Of a DNA stretch of 64,000 nt, positions 10,390 through 22,435 are shown piece after piece. The notes beneath the pieces were generated by a model. That model was not told where the DNA came from. It saw only the letters and a program-made list of their open reading frames with translations, and did not search any database. Origin of the DNA: Cherax quadricarinatus (Eukaryota; Arthropoda; Malacostraca; Decapoda; Parastacidae); NCBI RefSeq assembly GCF_038502225.1, contig NW_027195363.1, forward strand, positions 130,001 through 194,000. Reading direction: 5' to 3'. How positions within the stretch are numbered: position 1 is the stretch's first letter; each line of letters opens with the position of its first letter. The position numbers were made by a program, and so were the translations under genes.

Positions 10390-12990
10390 ACTTCAGCAGT
10401 GATAACCCGATCCCATCAGTACCATAGCAACACTTCAGCAGTGATAATACGTCCCACCACCATCATAACAACACTTCAGCAGTGATAATACGTCCCACCA
10501 CCACCATAACAACACTTCAGCAGTGATAACACGTCCCACCACCATCATAACAACACTTCAGCAATGATAATACGTCCCACCACCATCATAACAACACTTC
10601 AGCAGTGATAATACGTCCCACCACCACCATAACACTTCAGCAGTGATAATACGTCCCACCACCACCATAACAACACTTCAGCAGTGATAATACGTCCCAC
10701 CACCACCATAACAACACTTCAGCAGTGATAATACGTCCCAACACCATCATAACAACACTTCAGCAATGATAATACGTCCCACCACCACCATAACAACACT
10801 TCAGCAGTGATAATACGTCCCACCACCACCATAACAACACTTCAGCAGTGATAATACGTCCCACCACCATCATAACAACACTTCAGCAGTGATAATACGT
10901 CCCACCACCACCATAACAACACTTCATTAGTGATAATACGTCCCACCACCACCATAACACTTCAGCAGTGATAATACGTCCCACCACCACCATAACAACA
11001 CTTCAGCAATGATAATACGTCCCACCACCACCATAACAACACTTCAGCAGTGATAATACGTCCCACCACCACCATAACAACACTTCAGCAGTGATAATAC
11101 GTCCCACCACCATCATAACAACACTTCAGCAATGATAATACATCCCACCACCACCATAACAACACTTCAGCAGTGATAATACGTCCCACCACCACCATAA
11201 CAACACTTCAGCAGTGATAATACGTCCCACCACCACCATAACAACACTTCAGCAGTGATAATACGTCCCACCACCATCATAACAACACTTCAGCAGTGAT
11301 AATACGTCCCACCACCATCATAACAACACTTCAGCAATGATAATACATCCCACCACCACCATAACAACACTTCAGCAGTGATAATACGTCCCACCACCAT
11401 CATAACAACACTTCAGCAGTGATAATACGTCCCACCACCATCATAACAACACTTCAGCAGTGATAATACGTCCCACCACCACCATAACAACACTTCAGCA
11501 GTGATAATACGTCCCACCACCATCATAACAACACTTCAGCAGTGATAATACGTCACACCACCACCATAACAACACTTCATTAGTGATAATACGTCCCACC
11601 ACCACCATAACAACACTTCAGCAGTGATAATACGTCCCACCACCATCATAACAACACTTCAGCAGTGATAATACGTCCCACCACCATCATAACAACACTT
11701 CAGCAGTGATAATACGTCCCACCACCACCATAACAACACTTCAGCAGTGATAATACGTCCCACCACCATCATAACAACACTTCAGCAATGATAATACATC
11801 CCACCACCACCATAACAACACTTCAGCAGTGATAATACGTCCCACCACCACCATAACAACACTTCAGCAGTGATAATACGTCCCACCACCACCATAACAA
11901 CACTTCAGCAGTGATAATACGTCCCACCACCATCATAACAACACTTCAGCAGTGATAATACGTCCCACCACCATCATAACAACACTTCAGCAATGATAAT
12001 ACATCCCACCACCACCATAACAACACTTCAGCAGTGATAATACGTCCCACCACCATCATAACAACACTTCAGCAGTGATAATACGTCCCACCACCATCAT
12101 AACAACACTTCAGCAGTGATAATACGTCCCACCACCACCATAACAACACTTCAGCAGTGATAATACGTCCCACCACCATCATAACAACACTTCAGCAGTG
12201 ATAATACGTCACACCACCACCATAACAACACTTCATTAGTGATAATACGTCCCACCACCACCATAACAACACTTCAGCAGTGATAATACGTCCCACCACC
12301 ATCATAACAACACTTCAGCAGTGATAATACGTCCCACCACCATCATAACAACACTTCAGCAGTGATAATACGTCCCACCACCACCATAACAACACTTCAG
12401 CAGTGATAATACGTCCCACCACCACCATAACAACACTTCAGCAGTGATAATACGTCCCACCACCATCATAACAACACTTCAGCAGTGATAATACGTCCCA
12501 CCACCATCATAACAACACTTCAGCAATGATAATACATCCCACCACCATCATAACAACACTTCAGCAGTGATAATACATCCCACCACCATCATAACAACAC
12601 TTCAGCAGTGATAATACGTCCCACCACCATCATAACAACACTTCAGCAGTGATAATACGTCCCACCACCATCATAACAACACTTCAGCAATGATAATACG
12701 TCCCACCACCATCATAACAACACTTCAGCAGTGATAATACATCCCACCACCACCATAACACTTCAGCAATGATAATACATCCCACCACCATCATAACATC
12801 ACTTCAGCAGTGATAATACGTCCCACCACCACCATAACAACACTTCAGCAGTGATAACACGTCCCACCACCACAATAACACATCAGCAGTTATAACATGT
12901 CTCACCATCACCACCACCACCACCATAACACTTCAGCAGTTTTAAAAAGTTCCCACTACCACCACCACCACAACAATACTTCAGCAGTGA
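10390..12990. repeat. 41-bp minisatellite with a 656-bp higher-order period
   Basis: About 61 copies of a 41-bp unit containing GATAATACGTCCCACCACC, an ACCATCAT/ACCACCAT variant site, then AACAACACTTCAGCA. Rare variants recur exactly 656 bp apart (16 units): CGTCACACC at 11551 and 12207, AATGATAATACATCCC at 11131/11787 and 11336/11992, and CATTAG at 11578 and 12234. CATTAG at 10925 is 653 bp before 11578 because one unit lacks 3 bp. Degenerate CA-rich relatives of the unit extend left to about 10196. Confidence 0.95.
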
Positions 12991-13685
12991 CAACACGTTC
13001 CACCATAACACATGAAAAACCTTCGCACAGAGAAATATATAACATCATAAAGCTAGACGTTAGACAAAGCATATTTATATAAAACTCTGCACAGAGAGCA
13101 ATGTAAATTTAATCATCCCTACAGGAAGCCACACGTAAATTAAATCTCTATAACAGAGAGAAACAGTGCAAATGTTCTCATAGAGCGAAACATTAATTGA
13201 TAAAACTGTTGACAGCAAACCCGATTTAATGAAGCTATACGCTGAGTAAAAACACTTCTTGATAAAGCTTAAAGTACAATATAGGACTGAAAGACTATAC
13301 AAAGTAAATTAAGAAGAAAGTTGAATAACTAAATATGTATAGTGAATTACAGGTGTCGATGTAAACAAAAGAGTGAATGAGTAAGAGGAACAACAGGTGA
13401 AGGTGTGAGGTGAAGTATACGTCAGAGGTTAACTGGTTGAGTTTTACAGTGAATGACAAGTAAAGGTTATATTGGTGACATTATTACCTTTAATACTTTC
13501 TCCTATTTTCTTTCTCCTATTTTTCTTGGCAAAGAAATAAAATCTAAAAATGGATAAAACAGTATTCTTAATTTATGTTGTATCAGCATTTTCTTAAATA
13601 AAAAGGAAGATTTTCACAAATATTGAGCTGGACCTGGTGACCTTGACAACACTCGACCTGGTGACCTTGACAACATTTTTTTTTT
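12991..13685 (+). repeat. Module M, copy 1 (dispersed diverged repeat)
   Basis: Non-coding AT-rich sequence that aligns by eye, with many small differences, to 19746-20410. Shared landmarks in order: ACATGAAAAA/CACTTGAAAAA, 'GAGCGAAACATT', 'GATTTAATGAAGCT', 'AAAACACTTCTT', 'AGTGAATGAGTAAGAGGAAC', 'AACAGGTGAAGGTGTGAGG', 'TCAGCATTTTCTTA'. It ends in two copies of 'CGACCTGGTGACCTTGACAA' (about 13630 and 13655). No frame is conserved between copies. Confidence 0.75.
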
Positions 13686-13989
13686 TCATAATTTTTTTTA
13701 AAACCCAGATCAAGTTACGGGGAAAATCAAAATAAAAATCACAAAAGAAAAATATTTTTCTTGAATCTAAATGGCTAGTTAACTTTAAAATAAAAAATAT
13801 TAGGGATAAAATTTGACTTTTTAACAACAAAAAGTTGAAAAAAAAACTGAAAAAGAACTTAGATGGGGTTTAAAACGGGGGGGTTTTCGGATATTTTTTA
13901 ACTTCATAAATATTTTTTTCCCAATTTTAGGATGAAGCTGTATCCTTTTTGGGCCGCCCGGACTTCCCTCCTGAAAACTTCTGATTGGA

Positions 13990-16900
13990 GTTGGCTTTTT
14001 TTTTGGGGGCGTTTTCCAGCTCTGTGAAGACCTTTTTGCGCGCTCTCCCAAATTTTAAAAATTTCCCCCAAAAAACAAAAAAAGGGAAAAATTTGGGGGT
14101 TTGGGCGGTAAATTTGACAACTGAAGAAGAAGAAGTTCGTAATAGTCATTTTTTAAATTTAGGTCAAGAAAAAGCTAATTTTAATGGCGGGAAAGGGGGG
14201 GGAAACGGGTTGGGGCGATAAAGAAGAAATGGAAAAATTAAAAACGATGAAAAGGAGTTTGCCTTGGAAACTTTTGTGAAACATCCCCCCTTTCTAAATT
14301 TCCCCCGGCAAAATGTGGTGGGCTTTGAGAATGTCACGACAAAAAAGCACCCAAGGAAGGAAATTTATTTTTGGGGGATGGCCAAGTTGGGGGTATATGG
14401 ATGGGGCGTTTCGGGACAGGTAGGAAACGAATTTTTGTTTTCCGGGGGCGGGAAATTGGAATTTTTAACCGTTTTGGAGGGGACATTAAAGGAAAGGGGG
14501 AAAAAATATTTATTTTGTCTCGGGGAAAGGCAATGATTTTGGGAACGTGGGTAAGGGGTTTAAGGGTATGGGTGTTAAATAAAAATAAAAAGGGGTGGGG
14601 CCTGCCCATAGGGGTTATTTTCCCAAAAAGGAGGGGGATTTGGAAAAAAAGGGTTTGCCCCGGGGCCAATTTTGTCAATTGCTGGCTGAACAAATACTGT
14701 AAAGAAAATGGGTAACATTCTTGACAACGGGGACATCCCATGACGGGAAAGGGCAGGATGCCAGGATGGGGTTCACCCTCTGGGTCTGGGGGGGGCCTTT
14801 TGGAACTGCAGTGGGGGAAGCAGTTGGGATTTTAAAACTGGGAATAGTTAGTGGTAGGGGTGAGTCCCTTTTAAGTAATATTCAGTTCTAGGAGAACTAG
14901 TAATAAGCGGGAAAACCAGGTAGATTTAAAAAGCCAGGGACTTTGGGTGATAAGGGAATAATGGGTTTTAAATGAAAAACAGAAATGAGGGAGGAAAAAA
15001 AGGGGGGAGTCTTTAAAAATGTTTTTATTTCCTTTGCCGAAATTCCGGGGAAAAAGATGGACGAGTTAAATTAGTTGCTAGTCCCGGAAAACATTATGTT
15101 TTTTTCCCTTAAGGGGGAAAACGGGGTTTTTTAATTTCCCAAAAGTCGGGACATGCCTGCGGAATGTCATATTCGGGGGTTTTTAAATTGTTCCAAGTAG
15201 ATAAAGTATCGGGAGGGGGGGGGGTGGCATTTTATGCCCGGACCCCTTGAACTGTTGCAAAAAAACAGGTTTTAAGTCGGGAAATTAACACATTTTAAGT
15301 CTTTTTTGGATGGAATTTTCAGTGGGGGAAGAAAAACTGATTTTAGGGTAATTCCACCCCCCAAACAGAAAAGGGACCATGGGAGGAAGTGTCAAGGCCA
15401 AAAAGGAAATTTTATTAGTAATTTTTTAAATTCTAGTAATTTTCCCTTTGGGAATTTAAAATTACGACTTCTTAGTAGTTCGGGGTTTTTTTTTAAAACA
15501 TTTTGTGCCCCAGAATCTCCCAAAAGGAAAATAACAAAATTGACTTAGTTACAAACAATGAACCCTTTTTTTAAAAATTTAAAAATTTGAGGAACTGGGT
15601 GCAGAGCCAAATCTTTCCCCTTTGGCATTGGGGGAAAGAAAAAAATAGAAACAAAATTTTTCAGTAACAGCCCCCAGTTTTAAAACAGCTTTTTTGATGG
15701 GCGAGAACACATCATCGGGACTGGGGTAACAAAGTGGCTACCCAATATGCCCATTTTCTGAACACTATCCATGCTGCTAAAAGAACGTTTTATCCCATAT
15801 AAAAAAATTGGTCAAATAGAAATAAAAATGGATGAATAAAAAAAAATATCTACTAAATAAAAAAGGTTTTGGGCTATCAAAAAGGGGTTTTTTGTAAATA
15901 GTTTTTGCTTTGGGAGGCTTTAAATAAGAAAACAAATTAAATTTGGGGTTCAAAAGAAAAAACCCCAAATTTTTTCCAGGTCTATAGAAAAAAATTTAGA
16001 GAAAAGAAAAATTCCCAAAAAAATTAACTTTTGGGCCCCTTTACTGACAAAGAAAATAAATGTCGTTTTTTTAATTTTTTTCTCTCATTTTTTAAAAGGA
16101 AAAGACCCCTAACAATTTTCCCAGTAATTAATTTTATATTTGGGCTGAAGAAGATAAATTATGTAAAAATTCCTTACTGTGAAATATTTTAGAAGCGGGA
16201 AGGGAAAATTTTTGAAGCAAAATAAGTCAAAAAAGGTCCGATAGGGGTTTTTTGGGGGTTTTTGGGGAAAATAAAAATGGAACTCTGGAAACATTAACTA
16301 ATTTTTTTTAAAATTTATCTTTTAAACAGGGGGAAAATGTCTTATATGGGAAGATGGCTAATTAATTCTATTTTTAAAACGGGGAAAAAGTCTTTACGGA
16401 AAAAATTCCAAAAAATTTTTGCCTTCAATTGTGGAAACTGAAGTCAATTAAAAGCTGAGTTATAAACCATCTGATTTTATAAGCGATTAATGATACTCAG
16501 CATATTTTTTTTTAAAAAACCCGGTCGTCACAAATTTTTTCTTTCTTCAGTAAAGTTTTTTGAGGCGGGTTAACGATAAAAAAATTTGATATTATTTACT
16601 TAGATTTTAAAAAAGGGTTTTTGATAGGGGTTCCCACCATAACTTTTAAAAAGGGTGGCGGCTCATGGCTTTGGGGGAAAAAGTGCTCTCGTGGATCGGT
16701 CGGGCTCATTGAGGGGAAGCAAAAGGTTTTGCCCATAAATGGGGTTAAATCCGAGTGGAGATCTGAAACCCAAGTGGCGTTCCCGGGGATCAGTCTTGGG
16801 CCCGTTGTTTTTTTATAATTTTAAAATCAGTGTCTTGATGAAAAACCCAGTTTTGGGGGCAAATTCGCCGAGGGAACACAAAGATAGGTAGGAAAATTTG

Positions 16901-17830
16901 GGATTAAACCCCGAGATGTTATGGAACTTCAGGAGGATTTAAAAAAAACTTATTCTTGGTCAAAAAAAGTGGCGTTTTCCAATTAAAATTGTAGATAAAT
17001 CGGTTTCCCAAAGTTTGGGGGTCCCAAATAACCCTAGTACTTAAAGTTTAAAGTGGAACTTAGCCATACAGATTGCAGGACTTGGGGGTTTATGGTGAGA
17101 AACAACCAAACCGACAGCAATCCAAAAGTGTGTAAAAAGGGCAAAATGGTTCCCCGGTTTTTAATCAAAAGTGTAAAAAAAAGGGGCCCAGAGGCCCATA
17201 CTGCGGTTTTAATACATCATTGGAAAGGCCCTCCCCCTAGATTATCCCGGCTCAGTTCTGGTCTCCATATTACAGAATGGACATAAATTCGTTGAAAACA
17301 TTCAGCATGGGATGACTAAATTAATACATAGCATTAGAAATCTTCCATAAAAAAGATTAAAAGACTTTTAAAGTTACATTCCTTGTTAGACGAAAAATGG
17401 GGGAAGCCTGATCAAAATTTTAAGTGGAAGATAAGGGAAATTAAAAAAGGGGATATTAATGGGGTCGGGTTTCTCCCCAAAGAGAACCCCAGTAATGGAT
17501 TTAAATTAGATAAGTTTAGTTTTCCCCAAAAGGACATAGGAAAGTTTTGGGTTTTTGAAAATTTAGTAGATGGGTGGAACAATCCCTAGTTGGGTTATTG
17601 AGGCTGGGACTTTGGTGGTTTCAAATCTAGGTTGGATAATACAAGGGGGGGGGTTTGGATTTGAGTGGGACTTTCATATAAAGAGTTTATTTTTTTTGGG
17701 TGGAAATTGAAAATTGGGTTGGGCAAATGTTTTGTTAGTGGGAGGGGTTATAAAAGGACCTGCCTAGTATGGGCCCCGGGGCCTCCTGCAGTGTTCCTCC
17801 TTTCTTTGTTCTTTTTGAAAAAAAAACTTG
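13990..17830 (+). pseudogene. CR1-like non-LTR retrotransposon, unreadable copy
   Basis: Plus-strand relative of the element at 57100-60236, seen through heavy base-run damage. Landmarks in order: 'AATTGCTGGCTGAACAAATA' at about 14678 (ORF1 esterase region, compare 58060); a Gly-rich endonuclease patch, 'GGTGGCATTTTATG', at about 15222 (compare 58605); the RT patch 'TTAGATTTTAAAAAAGGG' at about 16600 (compare the YIDFSKAFD codons near 60105); 'GATCAGTCTTGGGCCCG' at about 16788, matching the PQGSVLGP codons; and a damaged catalytic box near 16862. The 3' end carries 'GGACCTGCC...ATGGGCC' and 'CTGCAGTGTTCCTCC' (17757-17800), shared with the fragment at 52640-52772. No frame is usable. Confidence 0.6.
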
Positions 17831-18185
17831 AAACGACAAGCAGAAAAAAACGGCAAACCCCGAAAAAATTCAGATTTTGGGAGTTTTTTTTTGCTAGGGA
17901 CCCTTTGTATGGGTTGATCGAACACAGTGGATATCAAAGATTTTTTCTTTTTTATTTTTAATTAATTCTGATGTAACCTCAAGGAAGAATTTAGAGCATT
18001 TTTTAAATTGAATATATTGCCCTGTATATTTTTGTAAAGTAGTATGAGTGAAAAATTAAAATTTAAAAATTTAAACTTCTGCAGAAATTTTAAAACTATT
18101 TACATTTATGAATAAACCCTTAACCACAAAAATAAAGTATATAGGGGTTTAAAAACCAATTTGGGGGTTGGCCCGGTGGGGTTGA

Positions 18186-18330
18186 CTAACATGTAAATCG
18201 GCGAAGATTGAGACACTTATGCGGCATTAGAATCTTTATTCGGGAAACGTTCGCCACACAGTGGCTTCATCGTTTTTAAATAAAAAGGGGGGGAAAGGGG
18301 CGTAAGGGAGGAGGGAAGGGGGGAAAATCA
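18186..18330 (-). mobile_element. Penelope-type terminal repeat with hammerhead-like hairpin, inverted copy
   Basis: The minus strand reads GAAGCCACTGTGTGGCGAA followed by CGTTTCC and a 'GAATAAAGATTC' segment. GCCAC-TGT-GTGGC forms a 5-bp stem between a (CT)GATGA-like box and a GAA(A) box, the layout of hammerhead stem II. The cleavage site and stems I and III were not verified, the first box reads CGATGA and the second is one A short, so this copy is probably inactive. Confidence 0.4.
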
Positions 18331-18364
18331 GCCCCTAAACCGGGAAGTCGATTTTCAATCCATC

Positions 18365-18985
18365 ATGCCCCCCGCCTCCACCCTGCTTCCTCACCCCCTT
18401 TTGGTATATAACCCCACGTCTACGGCCCCCTATGCGCCTTTCACAAGTTTGATGGACTGAACACTGGGCTCCAGGTTGAGGGACGGGTTCCTCTTTTCCC
18501 CTCCTCCCCTTCCCCCTTTCCCTTTTTTGTTTTGGGGCTGATAAAACTGTGTGGCAAAACTTTTCCCTGAAAAAAATTCCATATGCTGCAAAAAGTGCCC
18601 AATTTTCCCAACGTGGGTTTTCCCAAACCTTTTCCCCCTTTTTCCAGACACTGCAGCATCGGGGATCTTTTTAAAGGGAAATTCTTCAACACTTTTTAAA
18701 CCCTTTTGGGCCCCGGGGACCTACTTCGCCCGTGGATGGTAACTATGACCCCCTCCATCCTTCACGTCCCTCACTACGGTATATAAGCCCGTCTGGCCTA
18801 TGCTGTAATTCTAAAAGGGTTGATGGACTGAACACATCGACTCCAGGTTGGGATTCCCTTTTTCTCCCTCCTTTTACGCCCCTCTTTGTTATTGGCCCGG
18901 TGAAGCCCCCTGGGCGAAACTTTTTCTGAAAAAATTTTTTAATGTTTGCATAAATTTTAATCCCAACTTTCGGTTTTAAAACCCA
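18365..18985 (+). mobile_element. Two tandem Penelope-type terminal repeat copies
   Basis: Two plus-strand copies (about 18365-18640 and 18755-18985) share, in order: a GTATATAA box, 'GATGGACTGAACAC', 'CTCCAGGTTG', a pyrimidine-rich stretch, a damaged hairpin (ACTGTGTGGCAAAAC at 18548; GAAGCCCCCTGGGCGAAAC at 18902) and a tail. The inverted copy at 18186-18330 lies just upstream. Tandem and inverted terminal repeats with hammerhead motifs are known from Penelope-like elements; assignment here is by motif and is weakened by base-run damage. Confidence 0.4.
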
Positions 18986-19204
18986 TTCATCACAAAAATC
19001 GGCAGGTTGAGCTCAAAAAGCCTTGTTTTTGCATTAATCGTGGTATAAAGGGTTGAGACCTTATAAAACATTGGGAATCTTTTTGGAAACTTTTCCCACG
19101 TAATTCCCGGAAAAAAAAGGGGAAAGAGGGGGGGAAGTTTAAATAATCGTTCTAAACCTGGAATCTTTTTCCTTTAGTACCTTAAACATACAACCAACAT
19201 TACA

Positions 19205-19745
19205 CAAAACCATAGCCCACATAACAGATGTAGTTCATTATACGTCTTCACCTCTAGTTCACCTTATATCATTTTCCTCCATCACCTTTTCATTTCACTT
19301 TAATATCTGTTGCTCACCTTACATCATCAGTTGTACATCTTCCACCTTCACCACCACCACAACACTTCAGCAATGACAACACTTCCCTCCACCACAACAC
19401 TGCAGCAGTGAAAACACGTCCAACCACAACCACCGTAACATTGCAGCGGTGAAAATAAGTCCCATCACTGCAACACTGCAGCAGTGACACGTTCCACTAC
19501 AAAACTTCTTCACTGACAACACGTCCTATTCCCACAACACTGCAGCAGTAACAACACGTCCCACCACAACAACAACAACACTTCAGCAGTGACAACACGT
19601 TCCGCTACACAACACTTCTTCACTGACAACACGTTCCACCACCACAACACTTCTGCAATAATGACACGTCCCATCACCAACAACACTGCAGCCGTAACAA
19701 CACCTCCCACTACCAACATAACACTTCAGCAGTGACAACGCGTCC
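19205..19745. repeat. Degenerate relative of the 24-bp and 41-bp arrays
   Basis: Begins with 'GTAGTTCATTATACGTCTTC' (like the 24-bp unit) and 'GTTGTACATCTTCCACC' (also at about 10179), then about ten diverged units containing CACTTCAGCAGTGACAACA and CGTCCCACCAC. It precedes module M copy 2 just as the clean arrays precede copy 1, so this is an unexpanded or decayed counterpart. Confidence 0.75.
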
Positions 19746-20410
19746 AACCACACACTTGAAAAAGTTTTCAGAGCGATATGTGACTTCATTAAGTTAAACA
19801 TTAGATAAAACTCATCACAGAGCGAAACTTGAATTTATTAATATCTATAGCAAGCGATACAAAACTTAAATCTCGTAAGAGAGCAAAGCTTCTCGTTGAG
19901 CGAAACATTGATAAAACTGTACATAGCAAACATGATTTAATGAAGCTCTTATGAGAGTAAAACACTTCTTAATTAAGATTAAAGTACAACACTGAAAGAA
20001 TAAACAAAGTGAAATAAGAAGACAGGTGAATAACGTAATTTGTAAAGTGAATTAGAGGTGACGATGTAAAGAGTGAATGAGTAAGAGGAACAACAGGTGA
20101 AGGTGTGAGGTGAAGTATACGTCAAAGTGTAAGGTTAACTGGCTGAGTTTTATAGAGAACTATAAGTAAAATGGAAGGCTGGACGCAGACCTCGTCCAGT
20201 ACTTCCTCCCATTTTTATTCTCCAATTTTTCTAGCCAAGAAACAAAATTAAAACTGAAAAAAGAGAGTACTAGTAATTAATTGTGGCATCAGCATTTTCT
20301 TATATAAAAAGGACGTTTTAAGCTTGATATAATTGACAACACCAGCTGTCGACATGACTTCAGGCTATGAATCTTCCTGGTTAATGGCACCAGTAAGCCT
20401 GTGACACTAC
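19746..20410 (+). repeat. Module M, copy 2
   Basis: Aligns with 12991-13685 (shared 'AGTGAATGAGTAAGAGGAAC', then 'AACAGGTGAAGGTGTGAGG'). It then carries a part lost from copy 1: 'TTGACAACACCAGCTGTCG' and 'GAATCTTCCTGGTTAATG', which also mark the copies at 22436, 27100, 51741 and 53430. Non-coding. Confidence 0.75.
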
Positions 20411-20925
20411 ACAGGAATCTATGATCCAACTTAATAGTGGGAATTGCCACGAGTTCTCAGTACACACTTTAGTTATGCCTACAATTTTACTTATTTTTTT
20501 TATTCATCAAACACTTCTCGCATAACATTTTATTAATTGTGCAACATTTCCGGCAGTCGTAAAATTAAATTATACGTTACTACTGGAGGACTAATAAATT
20601 TGCTTTAGAAGAATGTTTAAGTATGCAATCTTTGACATCAACTTCTGTTTATTAACAAGATATTTTTGGATTTTTTTGATAAACAATTGGTTGGAAGTTT
20701 TAACTTATAAACTTTTTCAGTGGCTTTAACAAATGTTGGTCAAATACAAATAGTAATCTGCACAGAGCATACGGTAATCTGAAGGCACATAGAATTCGTA
20801 GTGCCCCATAGTACCTAAAATTTTCCTAATTTTTTTTTTTTTTCATATTTTTTTTAGAGTAACAGACAGTATTAAATACAAGTTACTGGTTAAATCACAT
20901 AAAAAAGAATAAACAGTAATATGTA
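20411..20925. other. AT-rich sequence, nothing recognised
   Basis: Begins with 'TGACACTACACAGGAATC', a diverged form of the module M end (compare 'ACTTCACAGGAATCACTGAG' at 22999), then AT-rich DNA with poly(T) near 20830. No frame or RNA gene seen. Confidence 0.4.
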
Positions 20926-21560
20926 GAAGACGAGAGCAAGGTGATACAAATATTAGGAAGGTGAGAGAAATGATAGCAAGGTGATTCAGATGATAGCAAG
21001 ATAGGGCACTGTTGATAGCAAGGTGAAGGAATGATATCAAGGTGAGAGAAATTATAGAAAAATGAGGTAAATGATAGCACGGTGAGGGAAATGATAGCAC
21101 GGTGAGGGAAATGATAGCACGGTGAGGGAAATGATAGTAAGGTCAGGGAAATGATAGCAAGGTGAGGGAAATGATAGCACGGTGAGGGAAATGATAGCAA
21201 GGTGAGGGAAATGATAGCAAGGTGAGGTAAATGATAGCACGGTGAGGGAAATGATAGTAAGGTCAGGGAAATGATAGCAAGGTGAGGTAAGTGATAGCAC
21301 GGTGAGGGAAATGATAGTAAGGTCAGGGAAATGATAGCAAGGTCAGGGAAATGATAGCAAGGTGAGCGATATGACGGAAAAGAGAGATCAGTGATATAAA
21401 AGTGAATGAAAAGATATCAATGAGAAGGGAAATGATACCAAGGTGAAGGAAATGATAAAAAGTTGAGGGAAATGACAAGGTGAGGAAAATGATAGAGAAA
21501 AGTAAGGAAAATGATAGCAAGGTGATGGGTATGATATCGAGTTTAGGACGATGACAGCAA
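20926..21560. repeat. 20-bp minisatellite, about 30 copies
   Basis: Unit GATAGCAAGGTGAGGGAAAT. The centre (21060-21360) is regular, with a CACGG/CAAGG alternation; both ends decay. Minus-strand frames with a Ser/Pro/His/Leu-rich period are a by-product. Confidence 0.95.
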
Positions 21561-22435
21561 GGAGAGATGAAAGTAAAAAGAGGGTGATAAGAGGAAGGTG
21601 AGAGATAGAATAGAGAGGTAAGAGATTTAAAAGAAAGATGAGAGAAATGAGTGAAAAATATTTCAGAGTGCAGATTATTATTATTATAATCAAAAAGAAG
21701 CGCTAAGCCACAAGGACTATACAGCGTCAGAGTGCAGAGAAATGCAAGTTGTGATTTCTGGGTATTTTTAATGACAAATTATCAGTTGTGCAAAAAAAAA
21801 ATCAAGATCAGCTCAGAGTGTAGATTGTTTTTGTCTGGAAAAATATACCAATATGGAATCCGATTTGATTCAGTATAATTCACCAGTAGCCGTATGACCC
21901 AAAATATTTTAATGCTAACCAGGGAATATAATAATAATCCTGATCATCCCAACACACTGCCCTTCACAAAGTGAGAAAAGGTAAATATCCAGGGTCCAGA
22001 GATGGATTCCTGGATATATGGATCAGGGAATAGATGGAGAGAAATGAGGGAACAGATGTTTTAAAGTCTGACTTGAGCAAGACTGTAAACCAGGACCAAC
22101 CTATTATAGTTTTATAATCAATTACTCTGGTTTAATTTACTATTAATTTGCTGTCACTTGGAAGGTGAACTCACAGCTGAGTAACAACAGTTGAACCAAT
22201 AAATGTATCTTTCTTGAATAATTTCTGCCTTTAAACTTACTTCTGAATTATTTCTTCTAACAGTTACTGAAAATGAAAAAAAAAACAGTATTCGTTTATT
22301 AACGCGGGCATCATCAATAGATTTACGAAAAAATAAATCTGAATCTAGTGAGCTCAAACTGATTTTCTTGACACCAGTGACTAACTTCACCGTTATGCTA
22401 TCAATTTTCCTGATTAATGAAGCTTTAAAACCCAT
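21561..22435. other. Mostly unassigned, with one dispersed motif
   Basis: At 21675-21725 it carries TTATTATTATTATAATCAAA and 'AAGAAGCGCTAAGCCACAAG', a short motif that recurs at 52470-52510, so it is a dispersed element fragment. At 22003, 'GATGGATTCCTGGATATATG' resembles the unit of the 54646-55850 array. The rest is AT-rich with no recognised frame. Confidence 0.5.

Larger units (their letters stand above)
13686..19170. other. Block with run-of-one-base sequence corruption
   Basis: Base runs of 3 to 8 (GGGG, TTTT, AAAA, CCCC) are far denser than in flanking DNA. Where an intact relative exists in this window, the runs replace a normal sequence of nearly the same length: 16540-16640 against 60034-60130 keeps the order and spacing of landmarks while many bases equal their neighbour. 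It lies exactly between module M copies 1 and 2. The likely cause is unpolished or mis-corrected assembly, so all annotations inside it are approximate. Confidence 0.6.

Noticed and set aside
10390..12990. CRISPR array (regular 41-bp repeats)
   Set aside because: There are no spacers: units abut and are all alike; the window is eukaryotic with no cas genes.
13821..18929. Numerous 60-135-codon frames in the 14-19 kb block
   Set aside because: The sequence is damaged by base runs; the frames are Lys/Phe/Gly-rich by composition, and the underlying element is CR1-like on the plus strand.
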